This document shows, one piece after another, positions 1 through 8,440 of a DNA stretch of 64,000 nt. Within the stretch, counting starts at the first letter, position 1; every line of letters begins with the position of its first letter. Source of the DNA: CADEFX01 sp046154585 (GTDB taxonomy: Bacteria > Pseudomonadota > Alphaproteobacteria > Rhizobiales > Hyphomicrobiaceae); contig JBJXDX010000087.1 of assembly GCA_046154585.1 (NCBI GenBank), positions 5,749 through 69,748 of the forward strand, given 5' to 3'. The notes beneath the pieces are model-generated. The model did no database searches. It was not told the DNA's origin and saw only the letters and a list, made by a program, of their open reading frames with translations. The translations under genes were made by a program, and so were the position numbers.

Positions 1-147
1 CACCCAGGCCGCCTGTGCATTGCCCGCGAGCGCCAAGGCTCGCGCTAACGCCGAATGCAGCGAAGGACGCGATACATTTCTAGGATGGCTGGTGGCATCC
101 AGGGGCGTCATGAAACGACTGTGCGTGGCCACGTTGCGTGGCGGCAT
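1..147 (-). CDS. partial hypothetical ORF at window edge
   Basis: An open frame on the minus strand starts at an ATG at 147 (a second ATG is at 111) and runs off the window edge without a stop, giving at least 49 residues. I do not recognise it. The visible part is rich in Ala, Arg and Ser and shows no membrane segment. It could be a chance frame in GC-rich DNA. Confidence 0.2.
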   Translation of the reverse strand, partial: MPPRNVATHSRFMTPLDATSHPRNVSRPSLHSALARALALAGNAQAAWV

Positions 148-225
148 GGGGCGAGTGCTGCGGTGATGGTCCGCGGAGATGTGGAACGGCGCGCTCGACG
201 CGCTGACTTATGCGGCGAGGAGCAG

Positions 226-682
226 TCAACCTTGCGCCACTTCCCAATCGGCGGGCACGAGCTTGGCCAGCTTGTCGAACGGATAGTCTTCCATGATGGG
301 CGCTAGCTCCAGCGCGACGCAGTGCAGGATGTTCTCAGCCGATGCGATGAAGTCGCCTATGGTGAGGTGTTCGGCGGGCTGCGCGCGCCAGCGCGCTGCG
401 CAGCCGCTCCAGTCCGAATTCCGTTTGCTTTGCGACGCCCGCACTGGTGGTGGGCACTTCGAGTAGGCGCTGGCGGTCGATCTCGGCGTGCGCGGCGATT
501 TGCTGTTCGGTCCACCCAGAATCGAGCAAGGCCTGCTTGATCTGCGCTTCACGCGCCGGATTGGGTGGTTCCGGCTTTTCGAATGTAGACCATTCATTGG
601 CGTGCGCCCGCTCCAGCATCTGGTGCCAGAGGTCGACGGCAATCACCGGCGTTTTGGCGGCTAGCGGTTTTCTTTTGGGCAC
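226..682 (-). pseudogene. hypothetical protein, frameshifted
   Basis: Two minus-strand frames join into one plausible protein of about 150 residues. The N-terminal part starts with an ATG at 682 and reads well through an acidic, helical stretch (AEIDRQRLLEVPT). The C-terminal part (ENILHCVALELAPIMEDYPF) is in another frame ending at 226. The shift falls in a GC-repeat stretch near 385-410. No family is recognised. It lies just downstream of the metallopeptidase and repressor genes on the same strand, so it may belong to that unit. The break may be real or a sequence error. Confidence 0.45.
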
Positions 683-738
683 GACAGTTCCAGCAAGCAG
701 ATGGGCGACAGCGTCTTGCCGAGTGGTCAGATAATCAC

Positions 739-1641
739 CTAGTCATCCAAACGCGTGCGGTCCCTCGAACTGAACTGGTCAAAAGTGTCTGGCTCCGCAG
801 AGTCGTCCCTGAAGTCGGCACGAGGGAAAGCGCGGCCGAAGAGCAGGATCGTGACAGCCTGATCGTACTTATCGGCGTGCAAGGTGATCTCCGTGCATTC
901 CTCGTCGCACCAAACTCCGGCAGGATGCAGAACACCCTCGCGGGCAATGTCCGCGAAGTCCCGGCGCCCGACAAGTGAATCGGCCGGAACCGGGGCGGGA
1001 GGCACATTGCGGGTGCGGATGAAGCGTCCGCTTTTGAAGGCGGGACCGCTTGACCTCGACCAGAGAACGAACTCGTCGCGGGAGATGACGAGCATCGACC
1101 TGCGATGCGTGTACTCAAGCCACCGGATGATGCAGGAAATGAGCGACACGCCGTAGTGGCCGGCAAGCTCGCTCAGGTCATCTAGTGTGGGAACGACATC
1201 GGGTGGAAGCCGCTTGCGGAAACTGTCAAGCGGCATGAGCAGGTAAGCGGCGAACGTGTCCGCTTCCTGTTCAACCGCGGCCCCGTCGCGGAAGGTCACG
1301 GCCTCCTCGTTGCACTCGATGCCCTTCGGAAGAAGCTGCCGGTGCATGAGGTAATGGCCGAACTCATGGGCGATAGTGAAACGGCGCCGGCCCTCCGAGA
1401 CATCGATATTGTAGATGATCGCCCAGCCCTTGCCGTCATGGACGGGATAGAGAGCGCCTTCGAAGGATCCGAGGGACCCGCCCTTGATGTCCACGATCGG
1501 GGCTTCGGGGCAGCGCATTCTCGAATATTCAGCGGCCAGCCGCTCGACAGGCACGGGAAACCGCTTGTCGCCCATGGCAGCGGCGAGGATCGTATTGAGA
1601 TCGTTCGCCCACCGGATGGGCTTGCGGCCGTGGTCGCTCAT
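739..1641 (-). CDS. capP: ImmA/IrrE-type metallopeptidase, CapP-like
   Basis: A 300-residue zinc metallopeptidase of the COG2856 (ImmA/IrrE) family. The zinc motif HEFGH lies at residues 92-96 and the likely third ligand is the Glu in VEQEADTFAAYLL near 126. A cysteine at 110, shortly after the motif, is placed like the inhibitory cysteine switch described for CapP. The C-terminal half (from about 160) resembles a sensor domain. The start overlaps the stop of the upstream repressor gene by 4 bases, so the two are translationally coupled. In known CapH/CapP pairs the peptidase cleaves the repressor after DNA damage and so induces CBASS. The divergent CBASS operon here makes that role likely, but it is inferred. 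Confidence 0.85.
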   Translation of the reverse strand: MSDHGRKPIRWANDLNTILAAAMGDKRFPVPVERLAAEYSRMRCPEAPIVDIKGGSLGSFEGALYPVHDGKGWAIIYNIDVSEGRRRFTIAHEFGHYLMHRQLLPKGIECNEEAVTFRDGAAVEQEADTFAAYLLMPLDSFRKRLPPDVVPTLDDLSELAGHYGVSLISCIIRWLEYTHRRSMLVISRDEFVLWSRSSGPAFKSGRFIRTRNVPPAPVPADSLVGRRDFADIAREGVLHPAGVWCDEECTEITLHADKYDQAVTILLFGRAFPRADFRDDSAEPDTFDQFSSRDRTRLDD

Positions 1642-1955
1642 TTCTTCCTGTTGATGATCTCCAGCATCTCGCGGATCTGGGCTTTCCGCGGTGCATCCAT
1701 CTTCTGGTACTTGCGGAAGAACGCCTTGTCCTCGGCGCTCTCGACCTCAGGTTCGACGCCAAGCAGATAGTCAGGCGTCACCCCGAGGGCCACGGCGATG
1801 AGCGCGAGCTTTTCGCCAGAAGGACGGGGCGGGTCTTTGTTCTCAAGCTCCCATATGTAGCTTTTGCTGGATTCCGAGTGCGCGGCGAGCTCGTCGAGGG
1901 TGTAGCCCTTCTTCTTTCGCAGGTCCCTGATTCGCTCGCCAAGTGATGTAGCCAT
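1638..1955 (-). CDS. capH: XRE-family repressor, CapH-like
   Basis: A 105-residue protein with an N-terminal helix-turn-helix of the XRE/Cro type (about residues 8-62; LDELAAHSESSKSYIWELEN). The C-terminal tail of about 40 residues is charged and could carry dimer contacts or a protease site. The ATG at 1955 is preceded by a good ribosome site (GAGGGGAG). The gene is followed directly by the metallopeptidase gene with a 4-base overlap and is divergent from the CBASS operon. By analogy with CapH it should repress the shared promoter region at 1984-2034. The family assignment is firm; the CapH role is inferred from context. Confidence 0.85.
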   Translation of the reverse strand: MATSLGERIRDLRKKKGYTLDELAAHSESSKSYIWELENKDPPRPSGEKLALIAVALGVTPDYLLGVEPEVESAEDKAFFRKYQKMDAPRKAQIREMLEIINRKK

Positions 1956-1983
1956 ATCGCAAACTCCCCTCGCAGGCGTGTTC

Positions 1984-2034
1984 AGAGTAGACGTATTTCA
2001 GGTACTTGACAACGCGCATGCCCATTCTTATGTT
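1984..2034. promoter_or_regulatory. overlapping divergent promoters of repressor and CBASS operons
   Basis: On the plus strand TTGACA (2006-2011), a 17-base spacer and TATGTT (2029-2034) form a strong sigma-70 promoter for CBASS. On the minus strand TTGTCA (2012-2007), a 17-base spacer and TACTCT (1989-1984) form a promoter for the repressor. Both -35 boxes use the same self-complementary TTGaCAA. Any repressor bound here would cover both units. Confidence 0.7.
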
Positions 2035-2082
2035 CCGAGTTCGGAGTAGCGATATATTTTGTATCGAATCCACGGAATCGAT
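2034..2082. promoter_or_regulatory. candidate operators: two inverted repeats after the CBASS -10 box
   Basis: TCCGA-N2-TCGGA lies right at the expected transcription start (about 2034-2045). A longer repeat ATCGAATCC-N2-GGAATCGAT (2063-2082, 8 of 9 pairs) lies in the leader. Both are likely binding sites for the HTH repressor, or the second is an RNA hairpin in the leader. Confidence 0.5.
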
Positions 2083-2134
2083 GCCGGGCCGCGCGTGGGC
2101 GGGACCGGAGAAGATTGCTGAGATTGGGGGCCAC

Positions 2135-3325
2135 GTGCTCAAGAGAAAGCCTGCAGCCGCAGATACCGCAATATCTGCAGTGGTGAAGATCCCACGTTCC
2201 AAGTTGGGCGTGACCGAGGTCATGCTCGCGGCCAAGGCCGGCGGCCGCTGCGAGTTCAGGGGATGCAACGAATACCTCTACGAGCATGCGCTAACGGGGG
2301 ATGCCGGCAACTTTGCAGAGAATGCCCATATCGTTGCGTTCCGCGAAGGAGGTGCGAGGGGCAGCGTCGACCGGCCAGCTGACATCAACGGTATCGACAA
2401 CCTCATGCTGCTTTGCCGCCGCGATCACAAGCTGATCGACGACAACCCAGAGCGCTACACACGGGAAGAGCTGGAGCGGCACAAACGGGAGCACGAGTCG
2501 CGGATCCGGCGGGTGACCGGACTTGGGCCGTCGATGCAGACGACTGTGCTGGCCTTCACCGCGATGATCGGGACCTTCAAGCCAGCGATCGGGCGGGCCG
2601 AGATCGCGGATGCCCTGCTGCCGCGATATCCCGGTGAGATATCGCAAGTCCTCGACCTCACGGCCCTCGGCATCGAGGAGCCTGGTGCGCTGTATGAGGT
2701 GGCCAGCCGCCGCATCGCGCAAGCGACCGAAAGCCTGCATGCGGCCGAGGGCCCGCTTGAAGACACACGACACCTCTCTGTGTTCGCCCTAGCGCCGATC
2801 CCGATGCTCGTGCGGCTCGGCCACGCCATCGGCAACAAGGTTGCAACCGATTTCTTCCAGTGCCACCGCGACAAGCCGCAGCGATGGACCTGGTACGAGG
2901 GCGAAGAGCCTGCGCGTTTCGCCGTCCGCGAGCGGCAGCGCGGGGGCGATGCGGAAAAGGTCGCGCTGGTGCTTGCACTGAGCGGGCCGGTCAACGTGGA
3001 GATGCTGCCCGCAGCCATCGACGACGGGTACACCATCTATGAAATCGGGCTGTCCGGGCGACTCCCGACGACAGCCTTCCTACGTCAGCGCGAGGATCTC
3101 GAAAACTTCCGCGACACCTATCGCTCCTTCCTGGCCCGGCTCCGGGGCGAACACGCAGGCCTCCGCGAACTCCACGTCTTTCCCGCAGTCCCCGCGCCAG
3201 TGGCGGTGGCCTGTGGTTTCGATCTCTTGCCGAAGGTCGATCCGATCCTGGTGGTCTACGACAACCTGATGAAGGACGGCGGCTTCATCGAACGACTGAA
3301 GGTGAACGACCATGAACGGCAATAG
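2135..3325 (+). CDS. cap5: CBASS effector, HNH-SAVED nuclease (Cap5)
   Basis: The product begins with an HNH nuclease domain: C-x4-C in the GGRCEFRGCNEYLYEH stretch, AHI, then CRRDH. A SAVED sensor domain fills roughly the last 230 residues. In this family the SAVED domain binds the cyclic oligonucleotide made by the CD-NTase, which activates DNA degradation and kills the infected cell. An upstream TTG at 2006 is rejected as the start because it lies inside the -35 box. GTG 2135, preceded by a G-rich ribosome site, gives 396 residues, close to the usual Cap5 length; GTG 2183 is an alternative. The 3' end overlaps the CD-NTase gene by 14 bases. Confidence 0.9.
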   Translation: MLKRKPAAADTAISAVVKIPRSKLGVTEVMLAAKAGGRCEFRGCNEYLYEHALTGDAGNFAENAHIVAFREGGARGSVDRPADINGIDNLMLLCRRDHKLIDDNPERYTREELERHKREHESRIRRVTGLGPSMQTTVLAFTAMIGTFKPAIGRAEIADALLPRYPGEISQVLDLTALGIEEPGALYEVASRRIAQATESLHAAEGPLEDTRHLSVFALAPIPMLVRLGHAIGNKVATDFFQCHRDKPQRWTWYEGEEPARFAVRERQRGGDAEKVALVLALSGPVNVEMLPAAIDDGYTIYEIGLSGRLPTTAFLRQREDLENFRDTYRSFLARLRGEHAGLRELHVFPAVPAPVAVACGFDLLPKVDPILVVYDNLMKDGGFIERLKVNDHERQ

Positions 3326-4202
3326 CTACCTGGAAGCCCTGCTGGCTTCGCAGAAACTGGACGCCACAAGCGAGGAGTGGAAGGCGCTCGACACGGAGGC
3401 CGCGAAGATCGAGGCGATCCTCCGTATGGCTTATCCCATGAGCGCGCTGACCTTCACGCACGGCGGCTCACGCGCGAAGGGCACTATGATCCGCGAGGAC
3501 TACGATCTCGATGAGGTGGCGTATTTCGGGAACGGCGACACGGAGCCCGGCGAGACGCTCGAAGACATTTACGAGAACGTGGCCAAGCTTGTAGCCAAGC
3601 ACTATACGGTACGGCGCAAGCGCTCGGCCCTCCGACTTGGCATGAAGGATGGCCGCGATCTTAAGGTTGACCTCGTTCCTGGCCGCTACGTTGATGCGTC
3701 GATGACCGATGTCTTCATCCACCAGAATGAGGGCAGCAAGGAGAGGTTGAAAACCAATATCCGCAAGCACATCGCGCACATACAGGGCAGCGGTTGCACC
3801 GACGAAATCATGTTGGGCAAGCTCTGGCGCACGCGCAACGGCATTGGCATTAAGACGTTCCCCCTAGAGCTGCTCGTGATCGAAGCGCTGCGGCCGGACG
3901 GCAGTGGTAGGCTCAGTGACAGGTTCGAACGGGTGCTCACGGTATTTGCAGAGGACATCGGCAACCTCACCATCGAGGACCCCGCGAACCGGACGGGCAA
4001 TGACCTCTCGCACGCGCTGTCAGCAAGGTTGCGCACCGAGCTCTCAAAGATTGCAGCCGACACACTCGCCACCGCGCGCGAATACGGCTGGGAGCATGTC
4101 TTCGGCAAGGTGCAGGGGCTCCAGGCAGCGCCGAGGGTGGAGGTCCTGCGTGCGGCCGCGGCCGGCATCGCGCCCACAAAACCCTGGTGTTCGCTGACAT
4201 GA
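3312..4202 (+). CDS. CBASS cyclic oligonucleotide synthase (CD-NTase)
   Basis: A 296-residue cGAS/DncV-like nucleotidyltransferase. The signature reads GGS at 51-53, then DYDLD with the catalytic pair D65 and D67, and a third acidic residue D120 in KVDLVPG. The remaining helical half matches the usual CD-NTase length. It makes the cyclic nucleotide second messenger that switches on the SAVED effector encoded just upstream. The gene overlaps the effector gene by 14 bases and the E2 gene by 4 (ATGA), so the three form one tightly coupled operon. The nucleotide product and CD-NTase clade cannot be told by eye. Confidence 0.92.
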   Translation: MNGNSYLEALLASQKLDATSEEWKALDTEAAKIEAILRMAYPMSALTFTHGGSRAKGTMIREDYDLDEVAYFGNGDTEPGETLEDIYENVAKLVAKHYTVRRKRSALRLGMKDGRDLKVDLVPGRYVDASMTDVFIHQNEGSKERLKTNIRKHIAHIQGSGCTDEIMLGKLWRTRNGIGIKTFPLELLVIEALRPDGSGRLSDRFERVLTVFAEDIGNLTIEDPANRTGNDLSHALSARLRTELSKIAADTLATAREYGWEHVFGKVQGLQAAPRVEVLRAAAAGIAPTKPWCSLT

Positions 4203-4876
4203 GCGCACCTTGGTTCGAGCGCGACCCGGCCGCGTATAGAGCCCTCGAACGGCTCTTGCGCGCGCGCCACCCCACACTGCATGCCTTCATTGAGAACGGC
4301 GAATGCCGCCTGCGCGGCACCTACGCTGCGATCGATGGGGATCGCTACGCGCTTGAGATTGCCTTGCCCGCCAACTATCCGCGCTCATTGCCGGATGTTT
4401 GGGAGACGGGCGGGCGCATTCCGCGCGAGATCGATCGCCATGTTTTTCCCGCCAGCGGTGCCCTGTGCCTCGGCGTGCCGCTGGCGCTCTGGATCGCGAT
4501 GAAGGGTGACTTCAGCGTGGATCGCATGCTCGACTACCCTATCCGCGGCTTCCTGGTCGGCAACAGCCTGGTCGAACAGGGTGAGCCTTGGCCGCACGGT
4601 GACCGGTCGCATGGCGCCGCCGGCATCCTTGAGCATTTCGGGGAGTTCGTCGGTACGGCAGACCCTATGATGGTCGGGTCGCTTCTTGTCAATTTGCTCG
4701 AGCACAAAGTGCGAGGTCACTGGCTATGCCCGTGCGGCAGCGGCCGGATTATCCGGAAGTGCCATCGTGAAGCGGTCGAGACCTTGCGGCAGGCACCACC
4801 TTCGATGCTGACCCATGCCCTCGAGACGATCGTGAAAAACCTGAAGCACCGACGGGAAATGAGCGCGGCAGCCTGA
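4199..4876 (+). CDS. CBASS stand-alone E2-like protein (short type II)
   Basis: A 225-residue ubiquitin-E2-like protein. The core ALEIALPANYPRSLPDV is followed by HVFPASGALCLG, whose cysteine (about 90) is the expected catalytic residue. The C-terminal part carries a zinc-knuckle-like CPCGSGRIIRKCH resembling a SEC-C motif. In short type II CBASS the E2 protein acts on the CD-NTase and primes it, without the E1 and JAB domains of the long type. The start at 4199 makes the classic ATGA overlap with the CD-NTase stop; an in-frame ATG at 4187 is less likely. No E1- or JAB-like gene is nearby. Confidence 0.85.
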   Translation: MSAPWFERDPAAYRALERLLRARHPTLHAFIENGECRLRGTYAAIDGDRYALEIALPANYPRSLPDVWETGGRIPREIDRHVFPASGALCLGVPLALWIAMKGDFSVDRMLDYPIRGFLVGNSLVEQGEPWPHGDRSHGAAGILEHFGEFVGTADPMMVGSLLVNLLEHKVRGHWLCPCGSGRIIRKCHREAVETLRQAPPSMLTHALETIVKNLKHRREMSAAA

Positions 4877-5384
4877 AGCAAGACCGGATGAGCCAGGAAT
4901 CTATCGCGGCACGGCGAGCTTCTCGGCTATTGATGAGATAACTGTGAATTATCGCTCTTGGGTGCGCCCGCGTAATTACGGTCGCCACGGGCAGTAGTAC
5001 GCGCTGCATGCATCGCCGCACCTTGCTGGCGCTTTCTTCCTACACCACGCACAACGCCTAGAATCGCTTTGCTATTTTTCGTAGCGTCACCCGCGGGTCA
5101 CAAACCCGATGTCTACTTCGCGTATTGCACAGTCCACGCTTTTTCCAGGAGGCTCCCGCGTGGCCACGCCAAAAGCGGAGGAAATGCATGCTTGTGATCG
5201 CTTTGTCTCTCGTAGCCACTTAGCTCCACTCATTTTACGCTTCCTGTCGATTTCACTGGGCGGGCGCTCGGTCGCCCAACGCTGGCGAGCTTGACTCCGT
5301 AATCTCTACTGCCGTGACAGCTCTGCGGCTCCGCATCTCTGGTGCGGAACGGCCCCCGTATTGCGTGATCAGAAGGGAAAGAGC
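4877..5384. other. intergenic stretch, about 500 bases
   Basis: No supported gene. Short open frames here have no ribosome site or recognisable product. The region separates the CBASS operon from the hydrolase gene and may contain the CBASS terminator, but no clear hairpin with a T-run was found. Confidence 0.4.
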
Positions 5385-5915
5385 ATGGCTCCTCTACTCA
5401 AGCCGTCCGAGTGTAGCGTGTTGGTCCTGGACAGTGCCAGCGAGCCGAGCGTTCAACACGCTGACGTCGGCCGCGACCGGATCCTGCGGGCTGCCTCCTT
5501 GTGCGGCATCCCATCGTTTTTCGCTGCGCGCGACCACACGAAGTCAGCCGCGCACGGTGCCCCACCGAAATCGCCCAATCAACACATTTACAGTCCCCCA
5601 ATGCCGGGAAGCCCTTGGGCCGAAACGCCTCTCGGCCTCGCGCTCGCCAAGACGAGCCGGACGTCGCTGCTCATTTGCGGCTACTGGCTCGACGAATGCA
5701 TCACCTTCACAGCGCTCAACGCGCTCGCGGAGGGCTACGACATCTACCTCGTGACCGATGCTTCGCCGCCCCTCGAGGTGGACCAGCAGCACATATCAAT
5801 CTTGCGTCTTGTCCAGGCTGGCGTCGTTCCCACCACCGCCAGACAAGTTGTCCGCGAGTGGGCCGGTGAAATCCCTGACGCCGACCAGAGAGCCCAGCTT
5901 CTAGCTCTCCTATAG
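5385..5915 (+). CDS. isochorismatase-like cysteine hydrolase
   Basis: A 176-residue product of the isochorismatase/nicotinamidase fold. The N-terminal VLVLDSASE supplies the catalytic Asp (about 16). CGYWLDECITFTALNALAEG carries the nucleophile Cys (about 105) in the family's typical context, followed by GYDIYLVTDA. The middle, which normally holds the catalytic Lys, is short and the Lys is not obvious. The ATG at 5385 is chosen because AAGGGAAAGAG lies just upstream; a TTG 24 bases earlier has none. Related proteins often sit in mobile elements as stress genes. The substrate is unknown. Confidence 0.7.
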   Translation: MAPLLKPSECSVLVLDSASEPSVQHADVGRDRILRAASLCGIPSFFAARDHTKSAAHGAPPKSPNQHIYSPPMPGSPWAETPLGLALAKTSRTSLLICGYWLDECITFTALNALAEGYDIYLVTDASPPLEVDQQHISILRLVQAGVVPTTARQVVREWAGEIPDADQRAQLLALL

Positions 5916-6124
5916 CGCGCTCGGTCCGTGTTCATCATAAGTAAAGTTCCTCACCAGCTGCACGCCTTGGTTGGCCCGCCCCTTGAACGCACGTGCCCAA
6001 TGGGAGGCGTTGCGGCGCTGGCGAGCAAGCAGGCGTCCACTCCGCAATTGTACAAGACCGAGCACATCAAGCTCGTCCGCTGCAACGCACACGGTCCCAT
6101 CGAACATGACGTTCGAGGTGTCGT

Positions 6125-6941
6125 ATGCCGCGTCGACGATTCTATGTGGGCCCAGCCTGGCCGCCCCGCCTCAGCAACTACGATTATCTTCGCGCCGTTG
6201 GAGACGCCGATTGGGCCTGGGAGTTCCTGCGCCGCAGTCCGCTTTACCAGCGCGACCATCGCTTGTATCAGCTGTTCTCCGAAAGGCCCGTCCGGCACAC
6301 GCGCGGCCTCCTCTTGACAAAAACGCGCCGGCGCTGCCGTCGCGCGGAGGCCTGGGACCTCAGTTCCTTTCGTCGACCCAATGTTGCCAGTGCTCCAGGC
6401 GCCGGTCACGTGGTTGCCAAGCAGCGACCTTCCGGTCATGACGGCTCGCGCCGACCGGCTCGGTGTCGCCGCCGACGCCGATTTTTGTGCCGACGTCTTG
6501 CACGGGCTGGCATCGATCCACATTGATGCGGTCGGCCGGCAGCATGTCGTCGTCAAATCCGGCAGCCGCCGGGTGACGATCTGCATCCGGGGAGCCGCCG
6601 TTGCCGTCGCGCCAGCCAGGGTCACATTCGAGATGACCAGCCTGGCAGGCCTGTTCGCGGCACAGCGCAGGGTCGCAGCATTGCAGCAGATCTTCGACGA
6701 TGAACCGGCCAGCGACCCGACTTGGACCATCACAGGTCAGGAGAAGCGCGACGCCTTGATCGCGCTGGACGCCCTTTGCAACGGCGCCAGTCACCGTGAC
6801 GTGGCAATACTGATCTTCGGATCGAACAAAGTCGATGCGGAATGGTCCGCCGATGGTTGTGACCTCAAGGACTACGTCAGGCGCTGCCGCAACCGCGGCG
6901 TGCGCTTCATGCAGGGCGGCTATCGTCGCCTGCTCCGATGA
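6125..6941 (+). pseudogene. DUF6499-DUF2285 regulator-like protein, frameshifted
   Basis: The N-terminal frame (from ATG 6125) carries the DUF6499 signature YDYLRAVGDADWAWEFLRR. The C-terminal frame, ending at 6941, carries DUF2285 (RDALIALDALCNGASHRDVA and the final MQGGYRRLLR). In relatives the two domains form one protein of about 250 residues. Here the frames separate near 6366-6370: dropping one C after AGTTCCTTT restores a continuous reading through FVDPMLPVLQAP. Such proteins head the traF-relaxase block in Hyphomicrobiales conjugative elements and are thought to be regulatory. The break may be decay or a sequence error. Confidence 0.75.
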
Positions 6942-7036
6942 CCCCGTGGCGTTTAGCGAAAATTTGTACGAGCCACTGCCGCCCCGTTCAGACTTCCCGC
7001 ATTGTCTCGCAGTGTTTCACTTCTGCACGGTGTGTC

Positions 7037-7345
7037 ATGTCGGAACACGAAGAGACGCCCTTCCTGACGGCTGCGGAAGCGGCCGTATTCCTGAATTTGA
7101 ACCCCCGCATCCTCGACACTATGCGTGGCGACGACGTGGATCGCGACGGGTCTCCCTACCTGACGGTGGTCGAGGCCGCCGCCTTCCTGCGCCTCAAACC
7201 CCGCACGCTCGATAACATGCGCTGCAACGGTATCGGCCCAACCTATTGCAAGCACGGTGGCCGCATCCGCTACAGCTTTCAGGACGTCGTCGCCTGGTCC
7301 AGGGCCAGCCGCCGCAGGTCTACGGCCGAGAAGGCGCCTCCTTGA
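7037..7345 (+). CDS. tandem-HTH DNA-binding protein (AlpA/excisionase-like)
   Basis: A 102-residue protein made of two copies of one helix-turn-helix unit. The first (FLTAAEAAVFLNLNPRILD, about residues 8-26) lacks the wing. The second (YLTVVEAAAFLRLKPRTLD) continues into GPTYCKHGGRIRYSFQDVVAWS, the normal wing of HTH_17 proteins. Relatives next to traF usually carry one such unit. The ATG at 7037 precedes the first unit; an in-frame ATG at 6938 would add a poorly conserved leader. The stop overlaps the TTG start of traF by 4 bases. A role as excisionase or tra regulator is inferred. Confidence 0.75.
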   Translation: MSEHEETPFLTAAEAAVFLNLNPRILDTMRGDDVDRDGSPYLTVVEAAAFLRLKPRTLDNMRCNGIGPTYCKHGGRIRYSFQDVVAWSRASRRRSTAEKAPP

Positions 7346-7836
7346 GAGCCGGGTGGATTGCAGCCATCGTTGTCGTGGCGGTGATCTCCACGATCATATC
7401 GCCGCGGCGTTTACTCTTTGTCTGGAATGTCACGCCCAGCACTCCGATCGGGTTTTACATCGTCACGCAGGCTATACCCAATCGCGGCGACCTCGTTGTC
7501 ACGCGTCTGCCACCTGGCATGGAAGCCCTGGCCGTATCCCGTGCCATGTTGTCTGCCAATACTCCGGTCTTGAAGCCGATCGCCGCCCTCGCCGGCGATC
7601 TCGTTTGCCGTTCCAGCTCCACGGTCACCATCAACGGGCGCTTCGCCGCCATCGCGCGGGAGCTCGACCGACATGGCCGCAGCCTGCCAATTTGGCGAGG
7701 CTGCCGCCGACTCTCAGCATCTCAAATCTTCATCCTTGCCGGCCATCCAGACAGCTTTGACAGCCGCTACTACGGGCCTCTAGACGCGCATCGTGCGCGC
7801 GGCGTTGCACATCCGCTGCTGACCTTTGCAAATTGA
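7342..7836 (+). CDS. traF: conjugal transfer S26-family peptidase TraF
   Basis: A 164-residue S26 signal-peptidase-like protein. A membrane segment at residues 4-20 is followed by NVTPSTPIGFY, with catalytic Ser 33, and by VLKPIAALAGD, with the general-base Lys near 78. In IncP systems TraF processes and cyclises the TrbC pilin. The TTG start at 7342 overlaps the previous stop (TTGA), and it places the membrane helix at the N terminus as in the family. The pilin gene it would serve is trbC at 19914. Confidence 0.88.
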   Translation: MRAGWIAAIVVVAVISTIISPRRLLFVWNVTPSTPIGFYIVTQAIPNRGDLVVTRLPPGMEALAVSRAMLSANTPVLKPIAALAGDLVCRSSSTVTINGRFAAIARELDRHGRSLPIWRGCRRLSASQIFILAGHPDSFDSRYYGPLDAHRARGVAHPLLTFAN

Positions 7837-8101
7837 CCTCCGCGGACGCCCGTCCGAGCCCAGGACAACCTCCCGCCTTGCTCGGAGCAAGATAAACAGC
7901 ACCGACGGCATCCACGTGCATCCGTGTCACGAAGCGCATGGTTCTCCGCGTCAAACGTCTCGGCCAAATCGCTGGTAGTGACTATGAGCAAGATAAAGAG
8001 CTCACGCTCGACGGAGCGGTAGGTTCTTTGCAACCGCATGTTCACGATTTCAAGTTGCCCATCTCTTTTTGAGTTGATGATCACAATGGCGGGTCCCTCC
8101 C

Positions 8102-8208
8102 GTGGGCCAACGGCCCACACTCGGGTCGCGCTCTATCGCGCGGCAAATGAGGCCGCGCGACCGAGCCCCGACGACGCGGGTCTCGGCCCATTCGGGTCAC
8201 GATCGCTC
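8102..8208 (+). ncRNA. structured element, copy 1
   Basis: A chain of hairpins: GTGGGCC-aac-GGCCCAC (8102-8118), the shared box CTCGGGTCGCGCTCTA (8120-8135), a perfect 9-bp stem TCGCGCGGC/GCCGCGCGA (8136-8160), a stem CCGAG/CTCGG (8161-8186), then CCCATTCGGG and ACGATCGCTC. A diverged copy with paired changes in the stems occurs at 11190-11320. This points to selection on a folded RNA or single-stranded DNA. Strand is assigned by the direction of the downstream gene. Confidence 0.6.
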
Positions 8209-8440
8209 CCGCGGTCGCTCGTGGCACGCGCATCTGCAACAACGCGCACGAGCTTCGAGCCAACATCCGTGCGGCTTCGAGGTTTTGTGCTCTCCCGAGA
8301 CGAGATTCCCTGGCGATATAGTGACCGCATCTCCCCGCGCCGAGCCGGTGATCGCTCACCCCATCCTCAACGCCACGGCGCCTGGTTCCTTCGGTCTGCA
8401 CGCCCATGCCCGCCGATACGGTGCGCAGGGTGTCGCAGGC

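Noticed and set aside
2006..2134. Extended N terminus of the HNH-SAVED protein starting at TTG 2006
   Set aside because: The TTG is the first three bases of a perfect -35 box; the frame would start upstream of the transcript.
7883..7998. Direct repeat GAGCAAGATAAA about 100 bases apart
   Set aside because: Only 12 bases, no further copies and no linked feature; could be chance.
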